Position numbers and translations under genes: made by a program. Below are positions 14,766-16,472 of a DNA stretch of 16,472 nt, in pieces. The stretch spans positions 1 through 16,472 of the forward strand of contig WJKO01000533.1 in the NCBI GenBank assembly GCA_014729055.1, given 5' to 3'. Positions within the stretch are counted from its first letter, which is position 1, and the number at the start of each line of letters is the position of its first letter. The DNA is from Promethearchaeota archaeon. GTDB lineage: Archaea > Asgardarchaeota > Lokiarchaeia > Sigyniarchaeales > Promethearchaeaceae. The notes under the pieces were generated by a model, which was not told the DNA's origin, did not search any database, and saw only the letters and a program-made list of their open reading frames with translations.

Positions 14766-15335
14766 AACTTTTTTAATCTCTTCTTTTCTTATTTTTGTAA
14801 CTTCAACGATAACTAATCCCGATTTTAGAGGTGGATTAAGTTCATAATTACAATTCTGTCCGTAAATGACATAGTCTCCTTCTCTGACAAATAAAATGAG
14901 TGGAGCCACAAGTAAATCCTCCTCGCCCTCTATCTGTACTAATACGCTCTTATTTTCAAAATTTTCATCGTTAATCGATTTGTATAATGCTAAGATCGCT
15001 GTAGATCTAATCCATCCTCTACCGCTATTATTCGCCCTAAGTTTAAGATCAAAGACGTCCGATGAATGAAATGGTTGAGATTTTCCATGTGTTTTTTGGT
15101 CTATAATACAAGTTTTAATATGCTTTCTCACCTGAGGGTCGTTTATTAATGCAGTTGTTACAATATCTCCTACGCAGTGTATTTTATAATTATTATTTCT
15201 GTGCTTTTTTTGATGAAACCACTTTTTAATTTTCAAGACATTTTTACTAATCGGACCAGTAAAAAAATTGTCTTTTGGTCGTTCAATTAATTTCCGATTT
15301 TCATAATTTAGAAAATAATCTTTGTTTAAATCCAT
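14733..15335 (-). CDS. GTP-dependent dephospho-CoA kinase (DUF359 family)
   Basis: This 200-aa protein belongs to the archaeal DUF359 family, which carries out the last step of coenzyme A synthesis, phosphorylating dephospho-CoA with GTP; it is unrelated to bacterial CoaE. Family landmarks are present in order: VGDIVT (55-60), IIDQKTHG (77-84), GEEDLLVAPLILFVREG (137-153) and VIYGQ (156-160), followed by a strand GLVIVEVT. The first 50 residues, with a basic stretch KKWFHQKKHR, make it somewhat longer than usual members (about 170-180 aa). No membrane segment or signal peptide is visible. It starts 6 bp after the stop of the LysY/ArgC-type gene on the same strand, so it is read from that operon. 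Its 3' end overlaps valS by 33 bp. Confidence 0.88.
   Translation of the reverse strand: MDLNKDYFLNYENRKLIERPKDNFFTGPISKNVLKIKKWFHQKKHRNNNYKIHCVGDIVTTALINDPQVRKHIKTCIIDQKTHGKSQPFHSSDVFDLKLRANNSGRGWIRSTAILALYKSINDENFENKSVLVQIEGEEDLLVAPLILFVREGDYVIYGQNCNYELNPPLKSGLVIVEVTKIRKEEIKKVLTLFETMHRN
14757..14782 (+). terminator. Hairpin terminator at the end of valS
   Basis: AAGAGTTAAAA (14757-14767) pairs with TTTTAA and CTCTT (14771-14776, 14778-14782), with one bulged T and a CTT loop. It spans the valS stop codon and is followed by T-rich sequence (14783-14797). It lies inside the 3' coding end of the convergent kinase gene and could act on both strands. Confidence 0.5.
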
Positions 15336-15341
15336 ATCATA

Positions 15342-16457
15342 TCACGGAAATAGTCCTGGAAATGTTAATGCTGTTGTTTCGTCAAATCCCGCCATGAGAT
15401 TCATACATTGTACGGCATTTCCGGCAGCACCCTTGACTAAGTTATCCAATGCGCATAATGCTACAATACGATTCAAGTGATCATCTAACTCAAATCCGAC
15501 ATCAACATAATTAGTGCCTCCGATCAATTTAGGATCTGGTAACCGATATATACCAGTTTTCTGTTTCATGAATCGAATAAATGGCTCTTTTCGGTAGAAT
15601 TTACGATACGATTTAATCACCGTTTTTTCATCTATCTCTTTATTTTCTTTCGTGAATACATGGCACGTTGACAATATTCCCCGTATTAAATTAACACCAT
15701 GGGCTGAAAATCCAACAGAAATATTGTTAGTAACTTCATTGTATTTTTCTTCATTCATTACGAATCCTAATTCTTGTTCTATTTCCGCGGTATGTCTGTG
15801 TCCAGTCATCTTATAAGGTCTTATACTGTTCTCTCTAAATGGATGATGTGATGATTCCGATACTTTATGTCCCGACCCAGAAGAACCTGTTTTTGAATCA
15901 ACTATCATATTTTCTGTTTCTATCAAATCATTTGCTATTAAAGGTGCGAGTGCATATATTGCACTTGATGCATGGCAGCCGGGACCTGCTATTAGATTGG
16001 CCCCTTTAATTGCATCGCGGTGTAACTCGGGCATTCCGTATACTGCCTCTTGAATCAGATCGGGGCTTTCATGATGAACGTAATAATGTTCATATATAGA
16101 AACATCTTTAATTCTGTAATCTGCACTTAAATCGATAACTTTCAAGCCCACCTCTAGCAGCTCTGGTATTATTTTATGTGCAGTTCCGTGTGGAATTGCT
16201 GTGAATACGAGATCACATTTATCGGATAGATTATCGACTTTGAATAATTCAAATTTAATATTCTTTGAGATTGATTTTAGATTTGGATGAATCATGTGAA
16301 TATATTTACCAACCAGACTTCTGGACGTTACTTGTGTAACTTCTACATTTGGATGTTGCAGTAATATTTGAAGCAGTGTTCCGCCGGCAAAACCAGATCC
16401 ACCTATAATTCCAACTTTCATATCTACTTTCATTCCTACTTTCATGCCTACTTTCAT
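15342..16457 (-). CDS. lysY: LysW-pathway reductase, LysY/ArgC type
   Basis: This enzyme reduces an acyl phosphate to a semialdehyde with NADPH. Here the acyl group is probably attached to the carrier LysW (lysine and/or arginine synthesis). The NADP loop is GGSGFAGG and the catalytic cysteine lies in AGPGCHASS (Cys149 counting from the ATG at 16421). The features point to LysY over plain ArgC: GPGC where ArgC has NPGC, KTGSSGSG and SSHHPFRE, RPYKMTGHRHTAEIEQEL, and AHGVNLIRGILSTCHVF. LysY in archaea often serves both pathways, so argC may also be right. Family proteins begin at MKVGIIGGSG, which is the ATG at 16421. Three further in-frame ATGs (16433, 16445, 16457) come from a 12-base repeat, and the frame stays open to the window edge, so the true start is uncertain. 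DUF359 kinase follows at 6 bp. Confidence 0.92.
   Translation of the reverse strand: MKVGMKVGMKVDMKVGIIGGSGFAGGTLLQILLQHPNVEVTQVTSRSLVGKYIHMIHPNLKSISKNIKFELFKVDNLSDKCDLVFTAIPHGTAHKIIPELLEVGLKVIDLSADYRIKDVSIYEHYYVHHESPDLIQEAVYGMPELHRDAIKGANLIAGPGCHASSAIYALAPLIANDLIETENMIVDSKTGSSGSGHKVSESSHHPFRENSIRPYKMTGHRHTAEIEQELGFVMNEEKYNEVTNNISVGFSAHGVNLIRGILSTCHVFTKENKEIDEKTVIKSYRKFYRKEPFIRFMKQKTGIYRLPDPKLIGGTNYVDVGFELDDHLNRIVALCALDNLVKGAAGNAVQCMNLMAGFDETTALTFPGLFP
16410..16457 (-). repeat. Four tandem 12-base units at the lysY start
   Basis: On the minus strand ATGAAAGTAGGN is repeated four times (the last unit ATGAAAGTTGGA), each in frame and each starting with ATG. It encodes MKVG-MKVG-MKVD-MKVG. Because the unit is 12 bases, copy-number changes would not shift the frame. 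Confidence 0.9.
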
Positions 16458-16472
16458 TACATCGATGATATG

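Noticed and set aside
1..16472. CRISPR arrays, insertion sequences, rRNA or phage genes
   Set aside because: No repeat-spacer pattern, transposase, terminal inverted repeats with target duplications, rRNA or structural phage genes were seen.

Overview
The window looks archaeal and probably comes from an Asgard (Lokiarchaeia-like) genome. DNA topoisomerase VI B and A genes are adjacent, promoters have TATA/BRE form, and the CoA pathway uses an archaeal DUF359-type GTP-dependent dephospho-CoA kinase. There is also a LysW-pathway reductase (LysY/ArgC type), an MglA-like small GTPase and a protein with a longin-like N-terminus. Base composition is strongly AT-rich. The Asgard placement is an inference from this mix and from Lys-rich, eukaryote-like protein tails; no rRNA is present to settle it.

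Layout. 1-5005 (+): a tightly packed run with topoisomerase VI subunit B (5' end cut by the window edge), subunit A, a small helical HEAT-like protein that overlaps subunit A by ATGA, and a 295-aa protein with a longin-like N-terminus. 5058-6680 (-): an isopropylmalate/citramalate synthase-family gene, convergent with the first run across a hairpin terminator. 6681-7317: a 637-bp divergent promoter region with palindromes and hairpins. 7318-8010 (+): MglA-like GTPase. 8125-8562 (+): MaoC-like enoyl-CoA hydratase. 8563-8975: non-coding. 8976-10370 (+): standalone TrpB2-type tryptophan synthase beta. 10491-12134 (+): a 64-aa helical protein and a membrane-anchored transglutaminase-fold protein. 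12125-12197 (-): tRNA-Ala(CGC), overlapping the end of the previous gene tail to tail. 12330-14765 (+): valyl-tRNA synthetase. 14733-16457 (-): LysY/ArgC-type reductase followed by dephospho-CoA kinase, overlapping the end of valS.

How the genes relate. Most of the right-hand genes are core metabolism or translation: branched-chain or 2-oxoacid elongation, Trp, Lys/Arg, CoA, Val-tRNA and Ala-tRNA. The least ordinary part is the topoisomerase VI run. Subunit B carries two large insertions, including a charged coiled coil inside the H2TH region, plus a histone-H1-like Lys/Ser tail ending in a winged-helix-like domain. Two uncharacterised genes follow subunit A, the first translationally coupled to it. 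This is the best candidate in the window for an undescribed system, namely an elaborated, possibly multi-protein topoisomerase VI.
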